Assembly: GCA_963969365.1 (NCBI GenBank)
Contig: OZ017746.1
Coordinates: 1,612,001 to 1,676,000 of the forward strand
From: Asterochloris sp. CNOR1
Taxonomy: Eukaryota; Chlorophyta; Trebouxiophyceae; Trebouxiales; Trebouxiaceae
Direction: 5' to 3'
DNA: 64,000 bases
Part shown: positions 44,226 through 56,323 of the stretch, one piece after another
How positions within the stretch are numbered: position 1 is the first letter of the stretch
Layout of the letters: the number at the start of each line of letters is the position of its first letter
Position numbers and translations under genes: made by a program
The notes under the pieces: generated by a model
Seen by the model: the letters and a program-made list of their open reading frames with translations, nothing else
Told to the model about the DNA's origin: nothing
Database searches by the model: none

Positions 44226-46719
44226 ATGGCCTCCTATGGCAGGCTTTGTCTGCAGATGCCTCGTGGTGGCCAGATCTGTGCCTGTCCCAGACTGCACGCC
44301 CACTGCGGGTGCCCAGCACTCAGGTACATGCCTAAGAGAGCTGAAGGCATGTCTTGACCTGCAGCAAACGCCTGCCTCATGCCTTGCAGGTCCAGGCCTC
44401 ATTCAGTGAAGTTCAATGTGCAGGCCAGAGTATGTGCAGCCACCAACTACCTGTTTTGGATGCTGCTGACAGCTTTGTGTGTTGCAGGCCCTCTCCAGCT
44501 CTGACTTCTTTGACAGGGAACGGGAGCAGTCCCTCCTGCTGGCTAAGCTCAAGCGGGATCCTGAAGGTGTGTTAGTGATTGTGGGGCCTCGCAGCAGTGG
44601 CAAGTCGCGGCTGCTGGAGGAGGTGCTGCAGGGGAGGAAGAAGCACAAGGCCCTGTTAGCATTTGTGGATGGAAGGGCTCAGAAGCTGACTGATGGTGGC
44701 GTCATGGCAGCTGTACTCAAAGAGCAGGGGGCAAAGCAACTCCCCGAGGTACGCCGCATGCTGGAGCAGATGGGCAAGACCGCAGGCAAAGTAGCAGAAG
44801 CTGTTGTTAGATCTGGAGTCCTCAAGATGAACAAGTCAACTGGTGACCTGGAACAACTGTTGCTGCTGCAAAGTGCGGCAAGCAAGATTTTTGAGGAAGA
44901 AGCACCCTCCAGCTTGAATGATGTCATCAAAGCCTATGACAGCCTGCTCAAACTCAAAAGCACAAGAGTATCGAACACCAGCCCGTTGCCTGTCATCTGC
45001 ATTGATGAGGCTAATGTCCTCATGGGGTGGTACAAGGGCGGTGCAGCCATGGAGGGTGACCTGGATGCCCTGCTCCGCTTTCTTGTGAAGGTGAGGTTGC
45101 CTCTTCATTGTGGTTCAGTGTCTGTCAGTGAGTGCCACATGTGCTCTGTTGCTTTGCAGGTGAGCAAGCAACAGAGCCAGCAGACCTGTCGGGCTCATGT
45201 CATACTTGCCACTTCAGAATACAGCTTCATCACATGGCTGACTGAGAGTGAGTATCATCTCCACTTGACTGACGCCCACATTGTTGCCCATGCTCATCTC
45301 CTAAGTGCGACTGCAGAGCTGGGCGATCCGTTCTTTGAGACCCAGGTGATTGGGGACTTCCCAGAGGCAGAGGCACGCCTTTATCTTGAGCAGACCTTGG
45401 GGGCCAGCATCACAGACGCTAAATGGGCTGAGGTTTTTGAGGTGTGTGTCCATGCCTGTATAAAGAGTCATTCTCTGTTCTGTCGCCTGTTCATTGTCAA
45501 GTGCAATGGAGGGATTGCCAGACGGCTGCAGTGTGCTGCCTTACTGTTGGGTCATATGTAGGTGTGTGGAGGCAATGCAGGCTACCTGCGAAGGGCCTCA
45601 GGACACTTTCAAGACCTCAAGGACTGGACAAGCGGTGAGCATTGTTTGCGAAGTGACCATGGCCTGAGATTCATTGAGCCAAGCTGTCATGTGGCATGCC
45701 TGGTGAGCACGCCTTGCCGTGCTACAGCGCTGGAGGAGATCTGGAGTAACCCCATGGCCTCGGTGGTGTCTGGCCTCACGGGAGGCTTTTCGTGGAGAAC
45801 AGAGCAGTATTGCACCATGCTGCGGCTCATTGCTGAGTCTGACTATGCAGCAGTCAGTGCTCCAGATGCGTACTTGAAGCTGAAATCAGGCGGCAAACAG
45901 GCTGTGCAGGCCATGGTGAAGGCAAATTTGCTAAGCTACAGGCCACCATCAGGTGTGTGGAGCCTACACTGATGTGTAGAGGTTTCCTCAGAGAGTGCCT
46001 GTCCAACATTGCGTGACATCTACTGGCCTTGCAGGCTGGGCAAGAGATATCCCTCTCAAGGCCTTTGGCCGCAAGCGGCTGCCTATAGTGACGGCGCCCT
46101 CATCAGCGCACCTGTACTGCATGCGGATCCTGCTAGAGGATGGCTCCCTTTCACCAGACGCTCAGGTGGGGCGCCAGTGCTGATGGTGGGCTCAGCACAC
46201 TTGCTTCAAGGCTGATGTTGCTGACAGACATTTTGCATCATTGAGCCGCTGCTTATGTTGTATGTGATCTGCTGCAGGCAGCGTCCAGCCCACCTGCTGC
46301 TATTTCAGAATCCTCCACACTCAAGCAGCAGCTGAACAATGCAGCAAAGAATGGCAACTCAGGCACTCAGGTGAAAAGCTTGTGATAGTAGCGTGTGAGG
46401 CTGCTTTCTGTCCTGAGACTCCTCACTTCATCGCTACATCTTGTGTCAGGGTGCTGCTAATGGCGTCTGTGTTCTGTTGCAGATAGCATTCATCACACCA
46501 ACTGCTGCTTCAGAACTGTCCCTGGTGAGGGAGCAGATTCAGGATGTCGTTGAGGAGATCAGCATTGGGGTGGTAGATATGAAGGAGCTGCGCAAGACCA
46601 AGCCAGAGGGCTGGGTGGATGAGCTTGCATACTTGCGTGAAAAGGACAAGCAGCTGCGTGAGAAGGAGAAGCAGCTGCGCGAGAAGGAGCTCCTGCTGCT
46701 GCGCAAGCCAGACACATGA
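44226..46719 (+). CDS. Archaeal-type P-loop ATPase (STAND/AAA-like) with C-terminal heptad tail
   Basis: The main exon starts at 44488 and encodes FFDREREQSLLLAKLKRDPE, Walker A VIVGPRSSGKSRLLEEVL, and later Walker B LPVICIDEANVLMG. Next come AHVILATSEYSFITWLTE (sensor-like strand), GDFPEAEARLYLEQTLG, YLRRASGHFQDLKDW and a winged-helix-like part KSGGKQAVQAMVKANLLSYR. The family (ATPase domain common in archaea, related to STAND signalling NTPases) is usually multicopy in trebouxiophyte algae. The last exon ends in a Lys/Glu heptad tail, WVDELAYLREKDKQLREK followed by two more similar units, and a stop at 46717-46719. The function is not known; oligomerising defence-like or regulatory roles are only inference. 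The 5' end is uncertain: an ATG at 44226 opens a possible leader exon, but its phase does not match exon 2. Confidence 0.72.
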
Positions 46720-47200
46720 GCGCTGTCAGTGTGCTGGTCTGACAATGAACATTTCATGCTGCCTGTGTAACTTTTGTAGCCTCACAAATCCCAAACGGCG
46801 CAGGCAGTGAGTGCCTGAAAAGCTATTGCGCCTTGTGTGCTGTGCATGGTGAAACCTCCATGGTGCATTGTGCTACAGCATTGGAGTCTCAAAATCCACC
46901 ACAGGGCTGATTGAAGGTGTGCTGGTCTCTTTTTCAGTCCCAGTTCTGACAGTCACTTAAGAGGCCAGCATCGAGTCCAGCTTCAAGGCCATAGCAGCAT
47001 AGCAGGCCTTCCATCACCTGTTCTGGGCTGCCTAGACTCTCAAGAGGTGAACCTCGATGCTAAGTCCAGCAGACTTAGCCCTCAATGAGGCTGTAGCTGT
47101 CAGCAATCTCTAATAACTGCACTTCTTCCTAAGAACACCTGAGCATTCTGCATCTTGTCAAGTGGGAGAACAGCCTTTGGCGGCTGCCACAATCAGAGGC
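46720..47200. other. Spacer between ATPase gene and its broken copy
   Basis: About 480 bases of 3' flank. I see no convincing exon. Parts may belong to the duplicated block, but similarity to the functional gene becomes clear only after about 47240. Confidence 0.35.
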
Positions 47201-47239
47201 GCGTTGCCCTCCTATCAAGTGCTCAGGTAGGGGGCCACT

Positions 47240-47551
47240 TTCGGTAGTGGTGTAGCAGGCATGCTTGAAGGCCGACCTTGCTGAATGGCTTTCTGCATTG
47301 TCAACCCGCTGCCAATGTGTATGCTGTCTGCTGCAGGCAGCATCCAGCCCACCTCCTGCTCCTCACAGTCCTCCACACTGGAGCAGCGGCTGAAGGAGGC
47401 GGCAAAGAAGATCGATGAGGTGGAAAAAGATTTCAACAACCTGCGCCGAGCCATGCCAAAATTCTGGCAGGATGAGTTTGACTGCCTGCGTTAGGAGAAG
47501 AAGCAGCTGCGTGAGAAGAAGCTCCTGCTGCTGCCTAAGTCAGAAGCGTAA
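47240..47551 (+). pseudogene. Broken tandem copy of the ATPase gene's last exons
   Basis: The stretch from 47240 matches the functional gene from about 46190 on: both have an acceptor ctgctgcaggcagc followed by tccagcccacct, then QSSTLEQRLKEAAKK versus ESSTLKQQLNNAAKN, then a tail of the LREKELLLLRK type. In this copy the Lys/Glu tail begins after an in-frame TAG (…EFDCLR, stop, EKKQLREKKLLLL), two heptad units are missing and no ATPase domain precedes it. It is a decayed duplicate of the gene's end. Confidence 0.7.
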
Positions 47552-47660
47552 CAGCTGTCAATGTGGAGGCTAGTACTGGTTCAATGGAGTGAAGCTGTGG
47601 CTAGTAATGGCGTGTAATTAAGAGACAAGGTGGAACACAGAGCTGGCAGCCACGCAGGGC

Positions 47661-47719
47661 GTCACATGGCCTGTGATATAATGACATGTTGCGGGGTGTC
47701 ACATAGCATGTGATATAAT
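47661..47719. repeat. Two tandem 22-bp units at the LINE 3' end
   Basis: Units gtcacatggcctgtgatata-at (47661-47682) and gtcacatagcatgtgatata-at (47698-47719) differ at two bases and repeat with a 37-base period. They lie just past the LINE stop codon on its 3' side, as short tail repeats of some non-LTR elements do. Confidence 0.7.
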
Positions 47720-47788
47720 TTTTTGAGAGAAATGGATTTAAAGTCCGGGGGCCACAATGAACGGGCATGGGAGTGACAATTCATGTAA

Positions 47789-48345
47789 TCATGGCAAAAG
47801 CAGCACTGATTGATGCATAAGCAGCGCTGCACGCACATACTTAGCAAGCAAAATTGGGGGATGGTCATCAAAGAGGTCTGTCAAAGTCTGTCCTGGCGTC
47901 TTGAATAGGTGGCTGTGGGCGTTGCGCAGGTCATCGAGCTGGGGACAGTGCAGCAAGATGTGTTGCTCGTCTTCTATGGCGGTTGCTGATGTGCAGAGGC
48001 GGCAGGTCCTCTCGTGTCTGGCTTCTGATGTGTAGCGGCCTGTCTCAACTCTCAGCCTGTGGCTGCTGCAGCGGATATGGGCCATTGATTTGCGCAGTCT
48101 GTAGCCTCTGATCTGCTGGATGTAAGGTTGCGTGGTGTACGCTGCGCTGAAGCCGCGCATCTGCTTGTACGTTGCCACGGTGCTGTCTGAGTCTCCGCAA
48201 AGAGCCGCTCATGGCGCTCTGTGCTGGGGGCGCTGGCAGGCCTATAATGACCTAAATTGCAATTTCTTTGGTCAAAATATTCGACAGTCACCATTTTTGA
48301 GTCTAGTGTACTGCCAGCTGCAGGCTTTCCAGAAGCAGATTGCAC
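47789..48345 (-). mobile_element. 5'-truncated non-LTR retrotransposon (LINE) fragment
   Basis: The minus strand encodes 129 residues ending at 47789 with the C-terminal zinc knuckle found after the reverse transcriptase in many LINEs: CRLCTSATAIEDEQHILLHC, a C-x2-C-x(n)-H-x4-C pattern, preceded by a region rich in Arg (YRLRKSMAHIRCSSHRLRVE). No reverse transcriptase or endonuclease domain is present, so the copy is truncated at its 5' side, which is usual for LINE insertions. The 5' junction lies somewhere between 48180 and 48345. The good state of the reading frame suggests a fairly recent insertion or a non-neutral remnant. The clade is not determinable from this piece. Confidence 0.7.
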
Positions 48346-48439
48346 GGCTCGGCAGCCACAAGCGCCTCACACACCGAAACATCGGTTCACCCAAACAGCT
48401 TCACAGTGTTGATCTAGCAAGACTGGGCCAGAGCAGCTC

Positions 48440-51094
48440 ATGCAGGACCACCCTGAGGGCGCAATTGACTGGGCAGGGCTGCCAGAAGGCCTGCTGGGGA
48501 CTGCCTTCGATAAAGCCCTCAACTGGGACGGCAACAACATCAGACTGGTGAGACAGATTTAGCGCTATGAATGCTGTTGGTAGCAACCCACAGCCAAGGC
48601 AGCTAAGTTTCTGTGCTGCGCTGCAGACATGTCATTCCTGGAGATCCGCCCACGATGGTTCCCTCAGAAGACTTGCACCACTGAGGAGCCTTGACCGGGC
48701 AGGGTTGCAGCGGCTGCCCGCAGTCTTTCCTGCTCTGACTCATCTGGCCTTCGTGGAAAAACAGCAGAGACATGATCGAGCTGGTAGGTCACGTTGCGTT
48801 CCTTTGAACCTGCCGTCTAGTCCTGCCATGCCCCCTCACAGCCCAAACTCACAGCCATCGGCTTGCATTTAGACCATCCAGCTTGCAGGCAGAGTTATAC
48901 ATTGTGGTGGCACAGCTTGCCCCTTCGGTCGCTTGACATCCGGAGTGTTAACTCAGAAGAGTTACGGCAACAATTTTCAGACGGTAGAGCGGTGAGGCCA
49001 CGAGTGTCTTTCTGCCTGAATCTGCAGCCATGTGTCGTTTGTGCCAGGCGCCGCCTTGTCGTGGTTTCGTTGAGGACAATTACGCCCCCCGTTGATTTGT
49101 GTAGGCGCCTTTCAGCAAGCTCCAGGCTCTCTGTTTGAAGGATTGCCCCATAGCAACAGGCCTTTCAGGTGCGCCTGACTGGATGCTGAAAGACCTGGGC
49201 GTGATGGATGAATCACCTCCTCCACCTGATTCTGGGCACATATGGAGGATGTTCCCCAGCTTGACTAAGCTACAGCATATAGGTGAGTTGACTGTCATAT
49301 TTGTGGTCATCTCAGAAGCTTTTTACATCAGTGTCACACTTCTGCACAGCTAGCATGATCATGTGATCCGCCCTCTCAAACAGACCACGCCGTGCAGATC
49401 CAAAACTCCTTCGCAGATTTGACAACAAGGGTGTTGCGGCTGTGCGGCATCTAATTAAGCTACAAGACCTGACGATGCGCCACCTGATAGAGTGAGTCCT
49501 TGCTGTTATATCTGCACCATGTTCTAATGATCTGCATCTGGCCTTCGTCTAGTGACTCACTTGATATACAGGTCAGGTGCAAGACAGATGCAAGGCTGAG
49601 TCTCCCCCACCTGACACGTTGGGAGTTGTGCTGGCGTCACCGCTGGGACTGCGGCCCTGTTGTCCAGCTTTGGCCACAGCTCTGAAACTTGTCGTTGTTT
49701 GACTGTTGACTTTTGCAAAACGAAGGTGAGGCGGCCTGAAGCGCTGTGGCAACATGCATCACACAGAAGCATGCTCACAGCTTCCTTTCTGAGACTGCGC
49801 AGCATGCTGCGCTGGCAAAGACGGTGCAGCCAGCGCCTGGTTTGTCTGAGTGCATGCTCGTCAGATCAATTAATGCTTTGAAGCTGTTCTCACTGGTCCC
49901 TGCAGCCATAGAGAACCTGAGCAACCTGACATGTTTGGAGGCTCTGAATGTGCGGCATTGTCCACACATCACCGCAAGCGCCTTTCACCATCTGAAAACC
50001 ACCCGTCTCAAACAGCTGAGCTTCTCAGACAGTTTTGTGGTGGGCCCAAGTCGTCCCATTTCTGGCCTCCATTCCCACAAGCTATCAACTTCGCTTTTTC
50101 TGGTGGAAAGCAAGTGAGCCCGCTTCCTGCTTGTATGTTGTAACTAGACATTAGCATGATAGAATTGTCGAGCACCTCACTTGATGTTGAGCACCTCACT
50201 TGATGTTTGCACCTCTGCATTCCTGTTTTCCTGCTCCCAACTAGACCCGCTTACCAGTCATGTCTGCATTCCAGTACCTGACTCATGCTGCAGGCGCATC
50301 ACCACAGACAGCTCTGGCAACCTCTGCACTGCTTTACCCCATCTGGAGCACCTTGCCCTGAGTGCAGCTGCTGCACCAGACCTGTTTGGAGCCGTGGCCA
50401 GCCTGTCTGGTCTGAGACATCTGGAGGTTGCCGACTGCAGCAGGGTCTCTGATGTCTCCCTCAGGCCTTTCAAGTATCTGACAGCCTTGTGGAGCTTGAA
50501 TCTGCAAAGGCCGGCGGAGGTAAATCTCAGTGGATACTTGCGGGCTGATGTGCTTTGCCAAGATGACTTCACATGCTTTGCTCTCCCAACCTAAACGTAC
50601 TGTTTTACATACAGGTCACAGCTACAGGCTACAGCAACATCGCCCAGGCGCTTCAGCTCACTTCCCTCGTCATTGGTCATCGTGCATGCGACAGCATGTG
50701 CATGCATGCCCTTGCTCAGCTGAGCACACTAGTCATTTTGCAACTGCAAGCGGGGTGGGCCACCGCTGCTGTTGAGCATGATGAGCTGACAAAATATTAT
50801 GGGAGAGGCTGGGAAGGCCAGAGGTGCAAACCACCCAGTTCTTAAGGTCTGCTGAGACAACTTTATGTCCTAAGGTTTGTGTCCGGGCATTGGAAGGCCT
50901 TTGTTCTAAGGCCAGACGATATTGACCTCCCTGACCTGGGTCCTGCAGAAGCAATTGTGCACGCGCGGCTGCTCAGAGCTATTCAGACTGGCTGCGCAAT
51001 CGATATGTATTGGATCAGCATGTTGCGCAACGAACTTGAAGATGACCTTGAAGGGGCACTTCCGCCACCAGAGACGCCTCTGCCCTATGGATGA
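48440..51094 (+). CDS. F-box/leucine-rich-repeat-like protein
   Basis: Exon 1 starts MQDHPEGAIDWAGLPEGLLG and joins in phase to TCHSWRSAHDGSLRRLAPL, together resembling a degenerate F-box (LP..LL...C..WR). Leucine-rich repeats follow: LQRLPAVFPALTHLAF, LPLRSLDIRSVNSEEL, LSNLTCLEALNVRHCPHI, HHLKTTRLKQLSF, LPHLEHLALSAAAAPDL, LSGLRHLEVADCSRVSDV, LTALWSLNL and LQLTSLVIGHRACDSMC. The last exon (PDDIDLPDLGPAEAIVHARL) ends at a stop, 51094. Such proteins are usually substrate receptors of SCF ubiquitin ligases. Several internal joins are not resolved and the F-box is weak, so a plain LRR protein is the alternative. The gene starts only about 100 bases from the LINE fragment. Confidence 0.65.
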
Positions 51095-51359
51095 GATCCA
51101 TGAATTTGAGGCAATTTCGTTACCACCTCTCTTGCTGAGATGACTGGGATCCAAGTAAGCCAGGCTTTGTGCAAGGCTGCCAACTTTACAAATCTCCCCT
51201 CTAGGCCAAAAAGGTTGATACACGGCTCAGTTCTCAGAGAAGGCCTTTGTTGCCGTGAGCAAGTCCATCTGGTTCTGAGCCGCTGGGAGCTGGCTGCTCA
51301 GGGTGACAGTGCCGCCATGCTCCTTGTGAGGAGCTGCTGTAGGCCTTAAAGTCTGCTGC

Positions 51360-52244
51360 AGCGGCGATGTCACAAGCCAGGGCAGCCCCAGCAGTACGCA
51401 TGCAACACTTCAGCTGCTGCTGACCTGCAGGCAGCTGCCCGAGGCAGTTGCAAGCTGTACAATGAGAGCAGCCTGCCTGCTCTGCAAGGTCACAACTCCT
51501 GCCTGCCCCTCCTGCAGGCGCTGCTCCGTGGGTGGGGCCCTGCCTCGGCAGCTGCTGCTGCCTGTATGGCCTGCCTCCCATGCTGCAGGTCTGCAGCAGC
51601 AGCTTGTGCAGCAGAGGTGCCTGTCTCAGCCCTCGCTGCTGCTCAGCACTGGAGCACATGCACCTTCACCAAGCACAGGACTGCAGCGCGCATACCCATG
51701 TCAGCTCAAAGAACTGCTCTGCAGGTGAGTAATGAGCATCCTTGTAAGGCAGCTCACCTTTGTGTATTCTCCACAGCGCAGGAGCAATAACCCTCACCAC
51801 CCCTGGCCAGCAAGGCGCTGCTCCACCTACAGAAGCCAGCCCATTGCCGCCCTTACCTCACGGGAGTTGCTGTTTTGTCTGGACAGCAGGTCTACCTCCT
51901 TCACCCTCAGCACTGTGGCACCTGACGGGCAGGGACGGAGTCTGGTAGACATGGGCCCAGTGCAGCCTGAAGGGTGACTGAGGGGACCTCAAGAAGCTGT
52001 TTGCCGGCATATGCTGGTCAGCTCAACCTTGCCCTCTGCCCAGCGGACGATGCACTGCTGTAGCAATGCTGCTTGTGGCCCGGCTGCTGTCAGTGGCAAT
52101 GCCTGGACGTGACGCCTGCAGGGCTGTGAAGGTGTTGGCGGCCCAGCCTGAGAAGGCTCAGGGACTTCTTGAAAATGATCTCACAATTCAGACTTTGCTG
52201 CACACACTACAGCTTGCTCGCTGGGTGGAGGAAGCACAGGTCTA
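51360..52244 (+). CDS. Unidentified short multi-exon gene
   Basis: I do not recognise it. Plausible exons are near 51605-51723 (QLVQQRCLSQPSLLLSTGAH to QLKELLCR, then GTGAGT), near 51850-51976 (ELLFCLDSRSTSFTLSTVAP to VQPEG), and a last exon of about 200 bases ending at 52244. The last exon reads TAVAMLLVARLLSVAMPGRD, then VKVLAAQPEKAQGLLENDLT and LHTLQLARWVEEAQ before TAA. It is helical, with an Ala/Leu-rich possible membrane or packing segment. The start is unknown. It lies only 67 bases upstream of the chorismate synthase start on the same strand. Confidence 0.4.
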
Positions 52245-52310
52245 ACGTCTTATCATCCATACTCCTGGTTTAGTGAAGTTTTGGAGGTTACTACCCCAGA
52301 TCTGTGACCT

Positions 52311-55300
52311 ATGACTAACTGTCCATCTGACACCTTTGCGATTCGCTTCGGCATGAATGGCTTGCTGAACCATCCTGAAATGAATGCCGGGCCCCAGCAA
52401 ACCCGGCATGCCTGGGGCTGCTTGTCTCGCTTGCCAGGGCGGCATACGGGCTGCAGGCACCAGGCCAGGCGCAAAGCAACAGTCGCAGCCAGCACAGGCA
52501 GCAGCTTCGGGCATCTGTTCAGAGTCCACACCTTTGGTACCAGCCATGGCAAGGGCGTGGGCTGCTTGATAGATGGCTGCCCCCCCAGACTGCCCATCAG
52601 CCAGGAGGAGGTGCAGAGGGACCTTGACCGCAGGTAACACCTGTGTTTGTTCTAGGTGCCTCAGCTCAGCTTTGACCAGCACAATCTCAGGCCTCTGCTG
52701 TGCATTAGCCACTGAGGTCCATCTGTGGCTTGGCTATAGGAGGCCAGGGCAGAGCAGAATCACCACACCCCGCAAGGAGTCAGATACATGCGAAATCTAC
52801 ACAGGCAAGTTCCAGGGTTGCTGCCCGTCTGCACCCAAGGCCTCTGCATCGGGCAGCTGTTGACTCACATTGCATTGCCTTGCCAGCAGGTGTCTCTGAG
52901 GCGGGCATCACTGAGGGAGACCCCATCCTCATCATTGTGCCCAACAAAACGCAGCGCTCGCAAGACTATACTGAAATGGAGGTGGCCTACAGGTGCTTCC
53001 TGCTGTGCTGGGTGCAAGAAGCTGCATCTGTCTTGTGCCTTCTGGATGCTGCGGAGTAGTCGATGCTGTGAACACAACCTTGCAAAATTGCCAATGCCCC
53101 TGTTCTGTGCTGTGCAGGTGGTCTGCTGGCATGGGCTTGTCTCCTGCCTCCCTCATGCATTGCATCTGCTGAGGCGGTGCGTACTTTCTGGCAGCAGCCC
53201 AGTAAGTCACCTGACAGCCACTCACTGCAAGCTCAGCCCAGCCCATGGCCGCTGCAGGCCATCCCATGCGGATGCCACTTACGACATGAAGTACGGCATC
53301 AGGGCTGTCGCTGGGGGTGGCCGGGCCTCAGCAAGAGAGACCATTGGCAGGGTGGCAGCTGGAGCCGTCGCCAAAAAGCTGCTGCAGCACTGCTTCGGCA
53401 CCGAGGTGCGTAGGGCTGTCTGAGAGGAGCAGAGGCTTCAGCCTTGTGCCCTGCAGCTGCCGACGGCTGCCTGCTGCACTGGATACTCTGGCAAGCGCTC
53501 AGCAGCTCAGCCAGTTGTCGCCAGTGTCGCACCTGCTCATCAATCAGGCTGGTGTGCACCACCTATCAAGGCAAAGCCTTGGGCCAGCTTGCTGTATCTG
53601 ACTGGAAAGAGAGCCTCTGCTGTACAGGAGATACAAGCGGCATGGCCTGCTTGACAACTGCAGCATGCGCTTAGCAGCCAGGCTTTCAGCACTCAATGCC
53701 AAGTCCAGGGCCCTCTCCTTTTGCAGGTGCTGGGGTATGTCAGCCAGGTGCGCAATGTGGACTCCAATGTCAACAGCAGCACCTTCACATCGGAGGAGGT
53801 CGAGGCCAACGCAGTGCGCTGCCCTGATCCTGAGGCGGCAGAAGCCATGTACAGAGGTGGGAGCCCTGCCCTGCAATGTCTTCTGCTGCTGGGGGACAGC
53901 CACACCTCCCCTGGCAAGCCCCCACTTGACTGCAGCCATGGCCCCAGACACAATACGCAGCGAGGTCGGGCTGCACTCTCAGGCTGCTCTTATGCATCTT
54001 TGAGCTCTGTCTGGGCATCCTGCTGGCGCCCTGCCATACCAGCAACCCTTGCCCCCCCCTCTTCCCCCCCCGGACAGCCAGTGCTGCCTGCCTTCAGAGA
54101 TTGACGAGGTGCGAACGCGGGGGGACTCGTGCGGGGGCGTGGTCACCTGCGTGGTGCGGGGCTGCCCCAAGGGGCTGGGCATGCCCGTCTTTGGGAAGCT
54201 GGAGGCTGAGCTGGCGGGGGCAGTCATGTCGCTGCCGGCCTCAAAGGTGAGCACCCGCACTGCCTCTGGGCCCCTGCCTGACTGTGACCTCAAAGGGGCC
54301 ACCTGGACAGAGCGCTCTCCGTGGGCAGAGCGCCGGATGCCAACTGCTGTGCACTGGTGTCATCTGAGACGTGTCACCTGAGCTGATGTTGCCTTGCAGC
54401 TGGAGTCACGCAGTGCTGTGGCAGATTATGGTCTTCATGTGCCCAATCATCTGCCATTGTTCCTGCAGGGCTTTGAGATTGGCAGCGGCTTTGATGGCTC
54501 CCAGCAACTGGGCAGCCAGCACAATGATGAGTTCTTCATGGAGGGCGGCCAAGTGCGCACACGCACCAACAGGTGGGTCAGCCTGCATCAGCAATGCTGA
54601 CATGCTGCGCTGCCATATGGATGCCAGTGCCTGTGCAAATGGCTCCTGCCAGGCAGTCCGGCACAAGGTGCCCTGGGCGCACATCCTCCTCCCCATGCAA
54701 TGCCCTCGTCCCTCAGTTGTGTTCAGCGCGCCTGGGCGACCTGCAACAGACTGTCATGGCCTGTTTACTATGCCATGCAGCCCACCAGAAGGTCCTGCCA
54801 CATGTGCTGCCCCGAGCAGGCGACATAATCAGCCTGCTGCTTAGAGCAGCATGTGTGCTGTTTGCCACTTGCCATGAGCGCAGAGAACAATTACCCACGC
54901 TCATGCATGTCTCTGCAGCTTTTCCAGGGTCGCACCCCTTGCAGGAAGCAGGCAAGCGGCCTCTATGTTGCGCAAAAGCGGCAGTTGCTCTCATGCTGTG
55001 ACAACTGCTCCAGGTCTGGCGGTGTCCAGGGGGGGATCTCCAATGGAGAGGACATTGTGGTCCGCGTGGCCTTCAAGCCCACTGCAACCATCGCCCGCAA
55101 CCAGCGCACCGTCTCCCGGGATGGGCGCGACATCGAGCTGCGGGCTCGCGGGCGCCACGATCCCTGCGTGGTAAGCTATGTGATTCCTTTGCTTCCTGTG
55201 ACTGCCGTGCCCCTGCATTGGCTGTTGCTGCTGAAATCACATCTTCTGGCTCAGATTTGACCCTGGAGTTGGGCCAGGCTGACTGCATTGCCATGAGATG

Positions 55301-55906
55301 CTGCACACCCACTGCTGCTTGCTGCCAGGCAGGAACATGACACATCCCACCCCAGCCTCGGTGGACACAGAGCTGTGTGCCACTGAGGCACATGTGCTTG
55401 TTTGCCTGGCACAGATTTCTGTGGCCTGGTGCGTTTGCGCGCAGGGGTCTCAGGCAACCCTCCCACACCTGATGGTCAGGGAGTGCAGTTGCCCATGCCT
55501 GCAATGAAGTCCACCCCCACGTTGTGGTGAAGCTGGCATGCATGTGCAGGCTCAAGGCTGTCCTCCAGATCCACACTGCATGTGATGCATGTGCTCGGTG
55601 GATTGTCGTGCGCACATGCAGGGCTGGACTTACTTCCCGTACCCTTCCCGCCTGCAGGTGCCCCGCGCGGTGCCCATGGTGGAGGCTATGGTGGCTTTGG
55701 TGCTGGTCGACCACCTGCTGCAGCACTTTGCGCAGTGCGAGCTGCTCGACCGTTCAGGGGCCGTGGGGGCTGACAGCTCATTGGCCCTGCAGTTCCACAG
55801 CCAGCGGCAGCAGATGAGCAAGGCCCAGAAGCCGTCTGGGGTCCCTGAACAGCTGGACCCTGTGGGGGCTGGACTCCCAAACAAGCGGACACAAGAGCAA
55901 TCATGA
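52311..55906 (+). CDS. aroC: Chorismate synthase, plastid-targeted
   Basis: Last enzyme of the shikimate pathway: it converts EPSP to chorismate with reduced FMN, in the plastid. The leader from the ATG at 52311 is Arg/Ser/Ala-rich and acid-poor ([20 protein letters not shown]), like a transit peptide. Then come [20 protein letters not shown] with the active-site His, [150 protein letters not shown], and [14 protein letters not shown] followed by [20 protein letters not shown]. Exon joins checked at 52633/52740, the FQG-VSEAG border and the YR-PSHADA border all keep frame. All nine family blocks are present, so it looks functional. In-frame ATGs at 52353 and 52380 are alternative starts. Confidence 0.95.
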
Positions 55907-56323
55907 ACATGATGCTTGCAGAAGTCATGACTGTCTCTGTCTGTCTTTGGCAAGGACAACCAGAAGGCAAACTGATGGTGTAGCTGAAGTGTGCAGGTGG
56001 CAGGATACAGGCTCTTTTGGGGAGCCATGTGGCTGCTTCCCCATATACAGATATAAGAAGTGTGACTGCTTTGTGGCGCATGAATGTAAAGACGCTCTGT
56101 AGAGCCTGTTACTCTGTCCTGTTCTCCTCTCACAACATTGAAAGTAGCCAGGGGCCTCAGCTTCCGTGTGTGCCTTGTGAAGGGCGACCCTCCATCCATG
56201 CATGCAAGCAGGTTGCTTACATGCATGACTTTACATTAGGGCCAGCAATATCAGTTCACCAGTCAATCAGTCCATAGGGGGCAAGCACACTCATGTTGTC
56301 AATTTCGAGGACACATGCATTTG
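55907..56323. other. Convergent 3' region
   Basis: Between the chorismate synthase stop (+) and the U-box gene stop (-). It should hold both 3' UTRs. Open frames here look like noise and no repeat is seen. Confidence 0.5.

Noticed and set aside
55073-56226. Long minus-strand ORFs opposite the end of chorismate synthase
   Set aside because: They are antisense to a firmly identified gene and have no family resemblance.
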